A stretch of DNA of 64,000 nucleotides from Cavenderia fasciculata. Taxonomy: Eukaryota; Evosea; Eumycetozoa; Acytosteliales; Cavenderiaceae. Under the pieces are notes generated by a model. That model ran no database searches. It was not told the origin of the DNA and saw only the letters and a list, made by a program, of their open reading frames with translations. The DNA lies in assembly GCF_000203815.1 (NCBI RefSeq), contig NW_004457723.1, positions 620,001 to 684,000 on the forward strand, written 5' to 3'. The translations under genes and the position numbers were made by a program. Within the stretch, counting starts at the first letter, position 1. Every line of letters begins with the position of its first letter. Shown here piece by piece: positions 11,601 to 25,073 of this stretch.

Positions 11601-14032
11601 CGGTTGGAGTGAGGGTAGCATGATCTTGAATGACATTGATAATAAATTCCAAAAGTGATTTTAGATTATCTGGACTCGTATTACTTTGAAGGAATGGTTT
11701 ATGAAGAATGGTTTCCAAAAAGAATTGTGGACTAGTTGCACCCAACATGATTCTAGTAGTGAAAAAGTCCAACATCATAGACTTTGATGTATAGTATTTG
11801 ATGGATCGATCAGGGTCTGTTGGAGATCCAATAATATGAGCTTCATCAATCATACGAGGTCGACTACTATGAGCATAATAGAATATTCTAAATGATGAAA
11901 TATCACAAAGTGTCATATTTACAAATCCATCCTGTACTACTTTTGATTCTATTGATATTTGTTTCATATAATAATCAATTACCTCTTGTCTTATATTATT
12001 ATTATTTTGATTATTATTATTATTATTATTTTGATTATTTGGATTATTATTTTCTGGTAATTGTAATATAATAGTAGCAATGATTCTAGAAAGTGGGAAA
12101 ATATATCTTGCACCAATATCATTATCTGTATCACACCATTCTGGATATTTAACAGTTTTAAATAATCCAAATGATCTATCTATAATATATTTTGCCAATG
12201 CTACTATTGATTCTAAATGTTGATTATTTTGTTCACTTTCTTGAACTAGAGTTTTAAATATTCTATTAAATGTATTGATTAGATAAACTTCAATTTGAAC
12301 CAATTCTTTTAATTCCTTTAGAATATTGTCATAGTGTTGAGAAGGAGTGACAAATTCATGAGTATATGCAGCCAATTGTAATAGTTTGTCTATAATGTGA
12401 CGATTCGACGCAACATAGAGTGCACATTCCTTGAATTTAACCGATTTGACCAATAGTATGGTTTCAAATCTACACGTCTTTGGTTGTTGTTTGTCACGAA
12501 CATAGGTTTGTTGGAATTGTTGTAGATTGTAAAGAGTAGAATCGACAATGGCTTCATAGAGATTGGGTTGTGCAGCTCCAGTTGCAAATGGAATGATCAT
12601 TGACGATGGATGATGACAAAACATTTGAAAGTGAAAGGCAGACTCTGAGAATACCTTTTTCTCTTGTGGTTGCATCAGCTGTGTCAAGTTGCCAAGATAG
12701 AGTTGATAGAATATCTTGGCAAACAACTTGTGATGATAACAAAGTGAAGAGAATAAAAAAAATGATGTTGATGCACAACTTGGATGTGACTGAAATAATG
12801 TCTCCAAAGGTGTACTAACCACTTTTACTTTTTTCTTTCCTTTTTTAATTGATGATGAAGAAGAAGATGAAGAAGAAGAAGAGTTGTCTTTTAATTGTTG
12901 ATGTTCTTGATTGTCAAGTTTAAAAGTTTCAAGTGTAAATTCTTGAGCTATGATTTGAGCAAATAAAGGTGATCGCATTGTACATTTCCCAAGAAATGTA
13001 ATAATATCTACAATTTCAAGTTCATTTAATTTGTATCGTTTTTGATTCGACCCCAAATCTGTCAACCGTTGTATGATTGCAGATAGAAATGTTGTGAATG
13101 CTTCAACCAAATGTTCAGGTATTGCATCTACATAATGTTGTTTGTATTGATAGTTGTCGGCATGTCTATGATCCGAACAGAACCCACTTGATTTTAATGC
13201 ATCAGGATTTCCACAATCACATAAACATGATCCACCAGGTGTATAAGCCAATGAATATTCATGTTTATCAATTACATGATTTCCTTTTAAAAAACATTCT
13301 ACACCTAGAAAAATAAAAGTACAAAAGAAAAGTTAACAAAAAAAAAATGATTGACAATAATAATAATATATATTGTTACTTACAAATATTTGTTCTTTCT
13401 TTACTTTTTGAACATGTTAAACATATAAAGTAATATCTTCCTGATAAATCTATAAAAAAAAGAAAGAAAATGATTAATAATTGTCCAACCATTTATAATG
13501 TACAGTTGTTTGTTTCTATTCATCTTCTCTTACAATTTGAACATTTAATAGATGGTGTTGATGGAAAATGATGAGATATAAACTCTTCAATGGATAGATT
13601 CTTTTCTTTAAAGTAATGTTTAAAGAGTGAATCAAGATTGGTTGTATTTAATGTCATTGATTTCAAAGAAGCCTCTAAATCTGTCATTGGTAGTACTCTA
13701 AACTTTTTCATTTTTGTATTCTTTCTTTTCTCTATAAACCATGGTATTGATTCTTCATCTTCATCATCATCATCACTATTTATATCAATATCTTCATCAT
13801 CTTGACTTGATGAAGATAAGTGTTGTTGTTGATCATCTTCTACCTTGTCTGATTCTTTTCTCTTTTTATCTGTTGTGTTTGTAGTAGTTGTTGTTGTAGT
13901 CGTTGTCGTTGTTGATGTAGTAGAAGTGTTATTATTATTATTATTATTGTTATTGTTTGAGGAAGTAGTTGATGAAGATCTCATTGATGACTTTCGTTTC
14001 CCTTTTGAAAGTTCTCCTTCTTCCTCCATCAA
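8645..14032 (-). CDS. UBR-box/RING E3 ubiquitin ligase (N-recognin type), six exons
   Basis: Predicted N-degron-recognising E3 ligase of the UBR1 family. Exons 14032-13534, 13449-13384, 13304-11539, 11447-9198, 9112-8969 and 8908-8645 join in phase to about 1662 aa, close to the usual 1,700-1,900. Residues 1-165 are Asn/Thr-rich. The UBR box follows, spread over three exons, with YFICLTC, NICVECF, GNHVIDKHEY and GGSCLCDCGNPDA then a final FCSDH, giving the zinc-binding Cys/His pattern that binds N-terminal basic residues. A long helical region follows. A RING-type zinc domain lies near 1090-1230 (CCIIC, then SCRHVTHRSC and CPLC), with a low-complexity insert between its halves. Exons 5 and 6 encode the Cys-rich C-terminal cap (CLGC, CLSCG, CSEHC). 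Cytosol or nucleus is expected. The UBR box split by two tiny introns is easily missed by gene finders. No ClpS-like domain was recognised. Confidence 0.9.
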
Positions 14033-14215
14033 TCTCTACTTCTACCTATACTACTATACGTGAATCGATATAGTATAGTATTATCTTATATTTTATCTCC
14101 CACAGGGTTAAATATATAATATTTTTATAGTGTTGATTTTGGGCAAATTCAATTTTCTGCATAAGTTAATTTAAACTAATTTAATTTTATTTTATTTAAT
14201 TTATTCAATCTTTCT

Positions 14216-17200
14216 TTATCCATGGGTTATTATTGTTGCTGTTGATGTTGTAGATGTTGTTGATGTAGTACTGGTGTTGTTGTTGTTGATATAAGGTTTC
14301 AACAATTTAATGACTCTTTGTTGTAATCTAACTTTTTGAATGGCTGTATTCCACTTTTTCTTGTTTTGTTCTTTTGATGCTTCATCTTGGCATTCATCTT
14401 CATCTTCATCATATTTCTGTTCCATTTCATCATCACCAAGATCTATATCATTATCGTTATCATCATCATTATCTGATTCATTTGTAATTGCAAAATATTT
14501 GATATTATCAACTAGTTGACTTTCTTCATCTTGTTTGGTTGATTTTTTAGAAGAAGAAGCTTTTAATCTTTTTGTAATGTTTGAAAATGGTTTAAATGAA
14601 GATACTGTTGTAGTACCAGAGGATACTAAATGATATTTAAGTGATTTAGTTGGGATATCTTCCAATTGTAGTCGTCTGGTTGATTTTTTGTATTCAGAGT
14701 ATGAATGACGAATGGTTTTAATCAACAGTCCCCATGGCAAACCCATTGATCCAAGACCCACACTAATAACCCATTCATAACCACCCAACGGAACCGTCTG
14801 TACAAAATTCTCTCCAAATTCAATAATGATCACTTGAACAATAGTACAAATAAATAGAATAACTGTAAATTGCCAATTACTTTTAATTCCTTCAAATACA
14901 TTTTTATCACCTTTAAAATAAATAAAAAGTTAATATTAGATAGTTTCTATTATCTATTCTTTCTTTCTTTGTTTCTTACAAGAATGAATTCTACGACAAT
15001 TAATTTCATTAAATAATTGTAAAAATATAAAAGTATTAAATAGTAGGGTGTAATGATGTTTACTGTATGGTACTAAACCAAGGAATATGGCGTCACCCAA
15101 GAAAAGGATGACAAATAGTACACAGAGTTGGAATATGGTTTGACCAACTATATTAAACCACATTGAAAAGGTGATGAGTCGTTTATCCTTTTTACTCTTT
15201 CTCTGTAGGATACTGTCTTTGGGTTCCTCGGTGGCAAGTGCCAGTGATGCCAAAGTATCCATAATTAGATTGGTCCATAGTAATTGAACCGCTGATAGAG
15301 GACTAGCTCCCGTGCTACTTGTAACAGACCCAACAAATGAAATGATAACTGCCACAAAATTAACTGTCAATTGGAATTGAAGAAACTTTTGAATTGATTC
15401 CATTACATTTCTACCCCATTTAATTGCATTTATGATTGATGCAAAATTATCATCTAATAATATTATATCTAAAAATTAAAAAGTAAAAGTAAATAAACAA
15501 AAAAAAGTAAATAAATAAACTAATTAATTATTTCTTATCTTTTTCTTACCAGAAGCTTCTTTTGCAATTTCAGTACCAGTAATACCCATTGAAAAACCAA
15601 CATGAGCAAGTTTAAGAGATGGAGCATCATTGACACCATCACCAGTGACGGCGACAATTTCTTTTGCTTCTTTTAGGTATTTGACAAATAGTTGTTTGTC
15701 AAGTGGAGTTGATCGAGCAATGACTTGAATGTTTGGTAAGAGTAGGTCGATTTGTTGTGGAGTGAGTTCTCTAAATTGACTCCCCTCCATACAGTGTCCT
15801 CCGGGTGTGAGAATGCCAAGCTTGATGGCAATGTTTTTGGCAGTGTCTATATTGTCGCCCGTGATCATTCGAACGCTCATACCGGCTTGTTGAGCAATTG
15901 CAATGGCACGTGGCACCTCTTTTCGAATTGGATCACGTATACCGAGAATAGCAAGACATATAAAGTTTGAATAGGTAAGGGTGTCATTGTAGATTTGCTT
16001 CCATATTTGTTCGAGTGGTGTTGGGTTTTCCGAAGCAATGTAAATGTCAAAGTAGACAATCGTAATCGTTCGAAGTAGGTCTGCAGACATACTCTTGACA
16101 CGTTGCAATAAATTAGATCGTTGTTGGTCATCCATCTCTTTCAAAGTATCGTGTGACGAGTGCCATCTCGAGCACCGACCTAATAGTACCTCGGCGGCAC
16201 CTTTAATAAATATTCGGTATGTCTGAGTTTGATCAGTCTCTTTCAACTTTGTTATGGTTGCCATCATCTTGGTATCCGATGAAAATGGTACAACTGTACA
16301 TATTGATTGATTTAATCGAAGTTTTGGTAAATCAAACGACAAATAGTCTCCATGTAAATTCATTGCAAATCCAAGTAATGCACATTCAGTTTGATTTCCA
16401 ATAAACATTGTAGTTGCATTCTTTTTTTGATTTTGGTCGCTGTCTAGTTGAGCTGTAGAATTACTAACAATAGAATCTACTATTAACTTTTTGGTTGTTT
16501 CTGATAGAGTCGTTGGTAATACTGCATAGTCTATACCATCGGGTTGTTCTTGTAGGTTGATACCAGCAACCCATCCAGATACGACGGTCATTTTGTTTTC
16601 GGTTAGGGTGCCAGTCTTGTCACTACATATGACTGTTGCGTTACCCATCGTTTCACAAGCTTGTAGTTGACGAACAAGATTGTTTCCTCGAAGCATTTTG
16701 AGCATACTGTACGCCAGACTGATGGTGACTGCGAGTGGCAGTCCCTCTGGTACAACGACGACTACAATCGTGATGGCAGTGATGAGATAGTCCAATATAT
16801 TGTTGAAATACTCTACTGATCGAATCGACTTGCTCGCATCAGACATGGTAGCGATGGTTGTTTTAACGAGTAGAATGGCAAATGTCAACACGGCAATGAC
16901 AACGCCAACTTTACCAATGGTGCCTGCCAGACTGTCGAGACGCTCCTCTAGCGGGGTCTTGGCATTCTCAACACGCAGCGACATCATCGTCTTTCCATTC
17001 ATGCTGTTGACACCGACACACAGTGCCATCATACTGCCACACCCCTCGGTCACGAGCGAGCCTGACAACATGCGCATGCGTCCCAGTACTGGGTTGGCAT
17101 CCTTTTTGACGGCTGCACTCTCGCCTGTGCACGCAGACTCTTCACACGACACACCAAACCCTTGCACGAGGAACCCGTCGACCGGCACGATCATACCCGT

Positions 17201-18113
17201 CTCGATGACAATAATCTCGCCTACATTAATCTCTGATGTCGGTACGACACTGTATCGACCGCTACGTACCACCTTGACCATCACATTGGTACGTTGTTTG
17301 TTGAGTTTTTGGAACTGCTTTTCTTTGCTATAGTTGTTGAGTGAGGTGACAGTCACAACAATCAGTACAGCAGCAATGATTGATATGCTGTCGATCCATC
17401 CATTGTCTTCACGGCGCCACAACACTGCTATCACCAACGACACGATTGCAGCCACCGCCAACATGATCATCATATGATCCTGTAAGCTTTCCAAAAAGTA
17501 AGAGATCAATGATCTAGTCTTTACAGGTGGCAATACATTCTTTCCAAATGCCAGCTGTCTTGCACGAAACTGATCATACTCTTGCTCCTCTCTTGACAAT
17601 CCCTCCAACCTATCAGTCTTGAGTGATCTCTCTAAATGTTTTAATCCATCACTCTGTACTAACAAATGTTTTAAAAATGGGTCATCTATATTAAATAAAG
17701 TATTTATATACTCTAAATCAATATTAAATGTTGATCGTTCATCTCTAAGTTGGAACAAAAAAAAAAAAAGTTGGTGGTGTGAGCAAAGAAGTGGTTAGCT
17801 TTTGTATGCAACTTTCAATGTCTTTGTCTTACTCTTTATCTTTTATATCAATGGTTATAGATTCCTCCTCTTCTTTCTTTTCATCATCATCTTCTTCTTC
17901 TTCATGTTTTAATAATTCTTTATTCTTTTTCTTTTTGTTTTTCTTTTTCTTATTTTTCTTATTTTTCTTTCCACTTGCTTCATCTTTTACTTTTCCAACC
18001 ATTTTATCATTGTCTTGATGACGATGATCTTGATGATCTAATAATTCCAATTCAATTTCATCTTTTTCATTGTTTATATGATGATTTGAATTTGAATTTA
18101 AATTGGCTACCAT
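14216..18113 (-). CDS. plasma-membrane-type (PMCA) Ca2+-transporting P-type ATPase, four exons
   Basis: Calcium pump of the P2B family. Exons 18113-17833, 17744-15550, 15468-14980 and 14910-14216 join in phase to about 1219 aa. Landmarks in order: lysine-rich N-terminal tail (residues 1-94); TM1-2 near LAVAAIVSLVIAVLW; actuator TGES in CTGESAAVKK; TM4 VVVVVPEGLPLAV; phosphorylation site CSDKTGTLTENKMT; nucleotide-binding KGAAEVLLGRC; hinge TGDGVNDAPSLK. The C-terminal membrane domain has LLWTNLIMDTLASLALATE and EINCRRI. After the last TM there is an acidic Ser/Thr-rich tail of roughly 150 aa where P2B pumps usually carry regulatory sites. It would export Ca2+ across the plasma or contractile-vacuole membrane. 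Dictyostelid homologues are the pat genes; which paralogue this is cannot be told. It shares a divergent promoter with the Pat1 gene. Confidence 0.95.
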
Positions 18114-18889
18114 ATGTGGTACAAAAATTGTTATATATTAATAGATAAATAGAGATAGATGGATACAAATAATTGAAAATGAACACATATATAAAAGGAG
18201 ACAATACAATAAGTATGTTATTAAATGTGGAAAGGTGGGTGTGAACTCTACCAGATACATTCACCACTCTCATCCATATATACATACCACCCAGTGAGTA
18301 AGTGAATAATTTAAATTGTCACTTTAAATTTAAAAGTTGGCATTTAGCACCACCACAACCAAACCAACCTGGTGGGTGTTACATCGTACATGTTTTAGTT
18401 TTTAAAAAGTACCAATCAAACCAAAGAAGAGTGAGTCTGAAAAACCAATGTCAGTTTATGACTCTTGCCCCTCCCCACCACCACCACTTGCATTAGTGCT
18501 ACCTTTTCTGACTGACTATTCATCATCATCCACCCACAATAGTTTTACACTTTTTTTGAGAATCATCTAGATTAATCGAGAATATTTTTGATGTTCATCT
18601 ATAATTATATTCTCGTCGACTAGAAATATAAATATAAATTATATTCCTCTTATCATGAAATTGAGGAATATTGTTTCCAATTTTTGAATTTTTTAATTTT
18701 TTTGCTTTTTTTTTTTTTCTTGTTGAGCTGAAGATTAAACTTGAACCCACATATTAATTATATTCGATAATCTACAATACTATATATATATATACTACTA
18801 TAACTCTATCTATCACTTTTTAATATCTATTAATAGTTGAGAAGAGATTGATTGATTGACAACATAGTATACATAGAGAGAGAGAGGAG
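18114..18889. promoter_or_regulatory. divergent intergenic region between Ca2+ ATPase and Pat1 genes
   Basis: No gene seen. The two start codons point away from each other, so both promoters should lie here. It contains a T-run near 18708-18718, a TA run near 18781-18793 and a GA run just before the Pat1 ATG. No specific factor site is claimed. Confidence 0.5.
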
Positions 18890-21674
18890 ATGTCTGCACC
18901 AAACTACTTTGACGACGATCTATTGGCAACAGACGACCAAATCAACTATGAAGAACAAGAATACGATGACGATGAAACCTTTGGTGATACTGGTCCATTA
19001 AGTAACTATAGATAATAAAGAAAGATATAATATAGGTAGTGGTAGCTAATAATCAATCTCATTTAATAGATGACGAATGGGAGAATCAACATACATCATT
19101 GGCACATGAACATGAAGGATTTGTAGTTGACAATAAAATAAGAGATGGTGTTCAATTAAAGAGATACGACGACCAGGAAGATCTTGGAGATGATGGTAGT
19201 CTCTTGGAGGACGACGAAGATTATCGTAATGGTAACGGTAAAGATGCGGATGGTAGATCATCATTTTTTTCAGATCTTCCACCAGTAAACAACAACAACA
19301 ACAACAACAAACAAAACCGTCAACAACAACAACAATCAAATGCACAAGGTAGAACTGTTGGAATGTTTAGTTCATTATCACTTTATGATGATAAAGAAAA
19401 GAGTCCCAATAATAATAATAATAATAATCAAGTAAAGCATCAAATGATATATGAAAAAGAAAGCAACATATTGTATTAAACTTTCTCTTTCTCTTTTTCT
19501 TTTCTCTCTTATTAGGTTGATAATGATCAATTAGAATCAATGTTTAAAATTGCAATGGGTGAGATTCCAACTACTAGTATCCCTCAAGCTCTAACACCAC
19601 ACAATTCTTTGAATAATGTTCCAACTACCCCACAGCATCATCAACAACAACAACAACCACAACAATCTCCAATTGATCCATTGAAAAAATTGTTCCAATC
19701 TGGTGTTCCTCAACAATCTCCAAATAGTATGCATATATCAAAACAAAAAGAAACATAATATCTAGTATCGTATCTAACCATTTTACTCTCTTAAGAATTG
19801 GAAGCATTAAAAGGAGCATATTCATTATCTGATTTGGAAGCTAAATTTGAACAACAATCACAACAACAATCCTCTGTTTCACAAGTGGTCGAACAACAAC
19901 AAGAAAATGTACAACAACAACAACAACAACCGCAAACACCTCAAGGTAAAAACAATATAAACAATAATAATAGAAACTCGTCACCATCAAGACCAGGATT
20001 TACCCTTGGTGATGCTATACCAGGCAACAGAGAATACCAACAACATCAACGTATACTAAGAGATCAAGCAAGAGATGCAAACTGGAATCAACATCAATCA
20101 CCCAGAGGCGATGGAGGAGGAGGAGGAGGAGCTCCCCCAACTTCACCATACAACAACAACAAATACAACAAAAATGCCCAGAATGGTAAAAGTCCAATGA
20201 AGCAACCACACATTCAAGACAAAAAGTACATGAGTGCCGATGAAATTCAAACTATTCATAGATTACAAGCTTATCAACTTCATTATACAAATCCATATAT
20301 AGAAGATTTTTATTTTCAAAAATTAAAAGAAAGTATGTAAAATGTAAAAAGTAAAAGGAAATATAAATAGAAATAGAAATAGATCAATCAATTAAAACCA
20401 TTTTATTTCTATATTTTTTCTTTTAGGATCAGGAGTTGTAATTCAACAATTTACTCATACACCAATTTGTGATTCACTTCCAAAAACAATTACAAAGAAA
20501 CCAACTACAACAGCTGATCCATTACTTGGTGCTTTGGGACGTATTCCATCTCATTCAATTAGAGCTCCAAGACCAATCTTGCAAATTATACTTGATAAAG
20601 ATGAAAATGAACAATATGATAAAACTGTAAGGAATCAAAAAAAAAAAAAAAAAACAAAAGTAATATCAGTTACTTATATATTTTTTATTTTTTTTTATTA
20701 GGTTCAATCAAGTGATCAAACTATTAAATTGGCAATTGAATCATCATATAATCATTTACTTGATATTGAAGATATTGATCAATTGATTAATAATCAACAA
20801 CAATCTGCATCTACTGATAATCAACAATTAATAGATCTTCAAGCCAAAAAGGAACAAATAGCACAAGACCTATTTAAATCACTTCATTTGGATCCATTCC
20901 CATGTTTCAAATTTGAATCACCATTATTACCACAACAAACTCCTGATCAAAAATGGCCTTCTGTTTGGTAAATATAAAAAGAAAAAGAAAAAGAAAAAGA
21001 ATCATGATTATTAATTTTTTTATTTTCCTATTTGTTTTCCTTTTAGCCCAGAAGATTTATTATTTGTATCATTATGGGTAATTGGTAAAGGTAGAAAATT
21101 ATTGAATAGAGCCTTTTTATCATTGACATCACCACAATCGGTATCTGCGTTATTTGCAGTATGTAGAAATCTTCCATTATTATTAATGTTGCATTTGCCA
21201 GAGGGAAGTGAAGCTGCAACCAATGGAATCTACCGTACCGTTTCGAGATGGGTCATGGAAATCCCAATCCAATTCTTCACACTTGCCTTTCACTTTTTAG
21301 TCAACTTTAACCAACCCCAATTCCTGACCAAGGTGTTTAGCCACCGCAACGGTTTGGCCGTCATTGAACAATTCCTTCTCAGAGGCTATCTCGTTCAAGA
21401 CCAAGCCTACCTCTTGCACAATAACCTCCAAATGGATCCAGTTGCAGTACTCCAATTCCACGAAATCTTTGGACGTTTCTTCCAACGTCTTACTGGCAAC
21501 TTTGCAAATATCTTTAGCCAACAACAACCATCACAATCACCAAATATTCCTCCACAACCATACCCAGAACTCGTTAAAATTCATTCCCTCTTATTTCATC
21601 ATTCAAATGAAGCTCAAAAGAATATTCTTTCAATGGAATTGGGTATGAATAATAATAATATGATGATGAGATAA
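18890..21674 (+). CDS. Pat1-type mRNA decapping activator, seven exons
   Basis: Homologue of Pat1/PATL1, the P-body scaffold that bridges Dhh1/DDX6, Lsm1-7 and Dcp2 and promotes decapping of deadenylated mRNA. Exons 18890-19001, 19070-19431, 19516-19726, 19796-20332, 20427-20626, 20702-20967 and 21047-21674 keep phase and give 771 aa. The short first exon carries the acidic conserved N-terminus with YDDDETFG, the likely Dhh1-binding motif, split by an intron. LEALKGAYSLSDLEAKF follows. The middle is Gln/Asn/Pro-rich. The conserved MSADEIQTIHRLQ...NPYIEDFYFQ block (near residues 380-410) marks the family. Exons 5-7 encode the helical C-terminal domain (PLLGALGRIPSHSIRAPRP, YRTVSRWVMEIPI). Exon 7 is more GC-rich than the low-complexity exons, as expected of the conserved core. 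Confidence 0.9.
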
Positions 21675-21886
21675 AAATGGAAAAAAAAAAAACAAAAAAA
21701 AACAAAACAAAATTAAAATATAATATAACAACCAACAAACAACAAAAGAAATGAAAATAAATGTAAAATCGAAATAATTAATTAATATATAAAAGTTAGT
21801 TTGTTGTTAGTATATTTTATTATTATTATTTCCATTATTCCCATTATTATTATTATTATTTCCTTCCGTGTTTCATTTCCTATTTC

Positions 21887-22542
21887 TTATTGAAGTATAC
21901 AACAACGACGATTTGCTTTTTTAGCTTGTTTTAAAAATAATTTACTTTTTGCAGATAGATCATTTGATTGTTGTAATAGGTCTTCCATTTTTCCCATATT
22001 TTGAAGTGCAGCGTCTATATTTTTATGCATGATAATAGTGATATCATTGATTTGTCCTTGAATTTCAGTAGTCTTGTCAACGTTGGCCACCGTTCCATAT
22101 TTTGTCATGATATTTTGTAATCCAGGGAATGGTGATCCAATAATTCCCTGTGTCGTTTTCAAATATTCCATCATCATTTCACTTAGACATCTAGCTGCTA
22201 CTCTATCTGGATATTCTTGATCCGTAAATACCACTCCACCAAATTCCTCTCTTACATCAACAAAACATTTATATTGTTCATAAGGTACCGCATTTTTTGT
22301 ATTCACATTAAACTTTTCAACAAAAATCTTACTAGTCGCTACTAATAATTCTTTTACCCTAAAAAGTAAAAATAAAAGAGTAAGAAGATGTAATATAGAT
22401 ACGAATATATATTACTTGTTTGTTGTTTGTTGTTGACTACTTACGTTCCTCTTTCAAAGAAACCAAATTGATTTAAATCATATACACTATCAATTACATC
22501 ACCTCCTTTTCTCCTTGTCAATATTATACTAATTATCTTCAT
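21887..22542 (-). CDS. ykt6: R-SNARE Ykt6, two exons
   Basis: Lipid-anchored SNARE for ER-Golgi, endosomal and autophagosome-lysosome fusion. Exons 22542-22445 and 22358-21887 join in phase 2 to 189 aa, about the family length. Residues 1-125 form the longin domain (MKIISIILTR, FGFFERG, YKCFVDVREEFGGVVFTD). Residues 130-182 form the R-SNARE helix (VDKTTEIQGQINDITIIMHK). There is no membrane segment; the protein ends CCILQ, so the last four residues CILQ are a CaaX prenylation box, with the cysteine before it available for palmitoylation as in other Ykt6 proteins. The start is set by the short first exon, which matches the usual longin N-terminus; starting within exon 2 would remove half the fold. 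Confidence 0.95.
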
Positions 22543-23004
22543 TCTTTCTTTCTATCTATTAGTTGTTATAAGTTTGTTGTTGTTGTTTTAAAAATACACA
22601 ATAAATATTATTATTATTATTATTACTACGTTATAATATAATATGAATGAATAAGTTAGTCTGTGTTTGTGTGATACGATTGAATCGAATGTTATTATTA
22701 TACTTTTTTTGACCCCTTTTTCACTCGATTAGTGATTTCCTCAAATTAACTCGTTTCCGACATTCTCTGAATGGTTTTCATTGTTTTCCGTTTCTCTATA
22801 GGTAACATTGGAAAATGATATGATAGTTTATTTATTTATAATTATTATTATTATTATATTATATTTTTTGATTGATTGATTATTGAAATTACTCTACTTT
22901 TTCGAAAAAGTAATGAAGTAATTCGAATCTTATTACAAAATATAACTAGTAATATTAAATTTTTTAAAAAAACTATTATCCTTTTTCTCTTTTTCTTCTT
23001 TTTC
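22543..23004. other. intergenic between ykt6 start and squalene epoxidase 3' end
   Basis: No gene seen. Contains ATT-rich runs near 22608-22624 and 22839-22856 and the perfect palindrome at 22895-22912. Confidence 0.5.
22895..22912. repeat. 18-bp perfect palindrome
   Basis: The 18 bases read the same on both strands, centred on TTCGAA. Further imperfect arms (ATTAC left, GTAAT right) flank it. It lies 93 nt beyond the squalene epoxidase stop and 353 nt upstream of ykt6. It could be a transcript-end hairpin or a dimeric protein site. Confidence 0.6.
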
Positions 23005-24560
23005 TTATTTCTTTGTTAATCTAAGTAAACTACAAAGAGCAACTAATTTTTGAAGTATTTTTTCATTTCTTAATAATGGAACAACGATATCTGAAGCTTG
23101 ACACAACATTTTATAAGAGGTTGCAATTTTAGATGGAGTTGGGAATGGGAAAAGATTCTTTACCAATCCATAAAATGCAACTGCAAAGAAATGCATTGCC
23201 AATACATGTGGTTTTGGACAAAGTCCTGATAATAATTTAACTGGTCCTGCTGTAAATTCTCCTCCTAAACTTAAATATCCCATACATGCTTTTCTTAGAT
23301 TTTCTACAATTTAAAAAAGTAAAAAAAAGTATTAATAAAACAAATAATAATATTATCTATCTTTTTTTTCTATTTTCTCTCTCTTTTAAATTTACCATAA
23401 TCGGCAGAAAAAACATTATAAAGAGCACCAGCTAAAACATTTAAAGTTGAAGCAAGTGGTTGACGTTTTGATTTGAATTGTTGAATGATATTATCCATGA
23501 CTTTAGGGTTACAGAGATCGGCGGCTGATAGACGACCGAGTAATTGGGACATGTGGTAGACATCGGAAAGGGCGACAGTCATACCTGCACCAGTGAGGGG
23601 GTGACGCATATTCCAGGCATCGCCGAGGATGATGGAGCCGGGTTTGGTGCTTTCTTGGGGATGGAGACGAGAGTTGGGCATCTTTTTGAGTTGTTGCGTT
23701 TCGAGAGCCTGTAAAAAGGCGGTGCGGAGTGTTTCGGGTAGTTGAGGGGCTGTCTGTTCGCGGAAACGTTGTCTGAGTATATCATTGCTGGGACAGACAC
23801 CTGGGACATCAACCAAGACTCTGATCTCATTACTACCGATACGATACATGAGGATGGGAGTTGGATCGACCAAAAAGACATGTCCATGATGATGGTATGG
23901 TAGGTTGACACCACGGATAATGAGTCCGACAAAGGTACTGGTTTGAGAGGGTGTGTTGGCAGGTGTAATGACACGACGCAGATTTGAGAAACAACCGTCA
24001 CAGACAATAGTAAGTGGTGCACGCTTATCCATTGATACCTGTTGTCCAGTCTCGCTGTCCAATGTTACATAGGTTACACCGTGTACCTGATTGTCATCCT
24101 CAATGAGTGCTTTGACAGTACCTTCAACCACCGTAACATTGGGTGCAGACGACATCTTTTCACGCAACTTGTTGATAAACTTGCCATGATGAAACGAGTA
24201 ACCAATAGCATTCTCACCAGTACTCTGTAATTTGGGGTAGGTCAACTTGGTACTCTTATCGGCACCCATAAAGATACCATAGCCATAGGCAGGTGATGCA
24301 TCGATACCTTGAAAGCAGTCTCCCATCCCCAACATCTGTAGATGCTTGACACCACCAGGTTGCATCAACTCACCAACAATTCTATCAGGTTCGCTCATAT
24401 CACGTTCCACTACGAGTACTTGTTTACCTGCATTACCAAGTGCAAACGCCATAGACGTTCCAACTACACCTGCACCTATAATGATTACATCATAATCATA
24501 TATATCTTTTAATTCTATTGAAACTGAAGAAGATGAAGAAGAAGAAGTAGAGGAATCCAT
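23005..24560 (-). CDS. sqle: squalene epoxidase (squalene monooxygenase), two exons
   Basis: FAD enzyme that converts squalene to 2,3-oxidosqualene with O2 and NADPH, the first oxygen-requiring step of sterol synthesis, on the ER membrane. Exons 24560-23396 and 23303-23005 join in phase 1 to 487 aa. After a Ser-rich start, the dinucleotide-binding motif IIIGAGVVGTSMA is near residues 27-39 with VVERD closing the fold. GELMQPGGV and the second FAD motif GDAWNMRHPLTGAGMTVALSD region (first part GDAWNMRHPLTG) are diagnostic of this family. Exon 2 encodes the hydrophobic C-terminal membrane-associated helices, including VLAMHFFAVAFYGLV. No N-terminal TM anchor is present, unlike the mammalian enzyme, so anchoring is probably by the C-terminus. 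Confidence 0.95.
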
Positions 24561-25073
24561 CGAAAAATAAGAGAATAAATTAAATAAATAAATAAGTTGT
24601 ATGTTATCTCTTTTTTAGATGATGGTGAATGAATGAGTAGATTGATTGTCGAATCAATGAAAGAGAGAGAGAGAGAGTCGAGTACTTTAAAAGATTTTTT
24701 TTTTTTTTTTTCAATCTGAAGAATCTGATCCTAAGTTTGTTTCGTTTGCAACATCACCTTCATCAACAACCAAGAATCGACTTGTGGATGCTAACATAAT
24801 TGTTTGTTCAACAACCCCTTTTAAGGAAAGAATGATAGATCATCATCCCTTTTTGAACAACTCACTACAGTTGTTTGTTTTTAAAAAAGATAAATTATTA
24901 TTTTTATTTATTTATCTATTTTCCTTTAATCTTTTGATAAATAAAAATTAATATAATATTATATAGATATAAAGATTATAAATATTTAAAATATTAATAA
25001 TATTCAAATTGAATTCCAAATTGAACACAATAAATATAAAAAAAGAATGTAAATTTTACTTTTTTTAAAAAAT
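24561..25073. other. divergent intergenic region
   Basis: No gene seen. Lies between the squalene epoxidase start (-) and the next gene start (+), so it should hold both promoters. A GA run near 24661-24677 and a T-run near 24697-24710 are the only notable marks. Confidence 0.5.

Noticed and set aside
13845-14063. Plus-strand Val/Leu-rich open frame that looks like a membrane protein
   Set aside because: Antisense of the Thr/Asn repeats in exon 1 of the UBR ligase.
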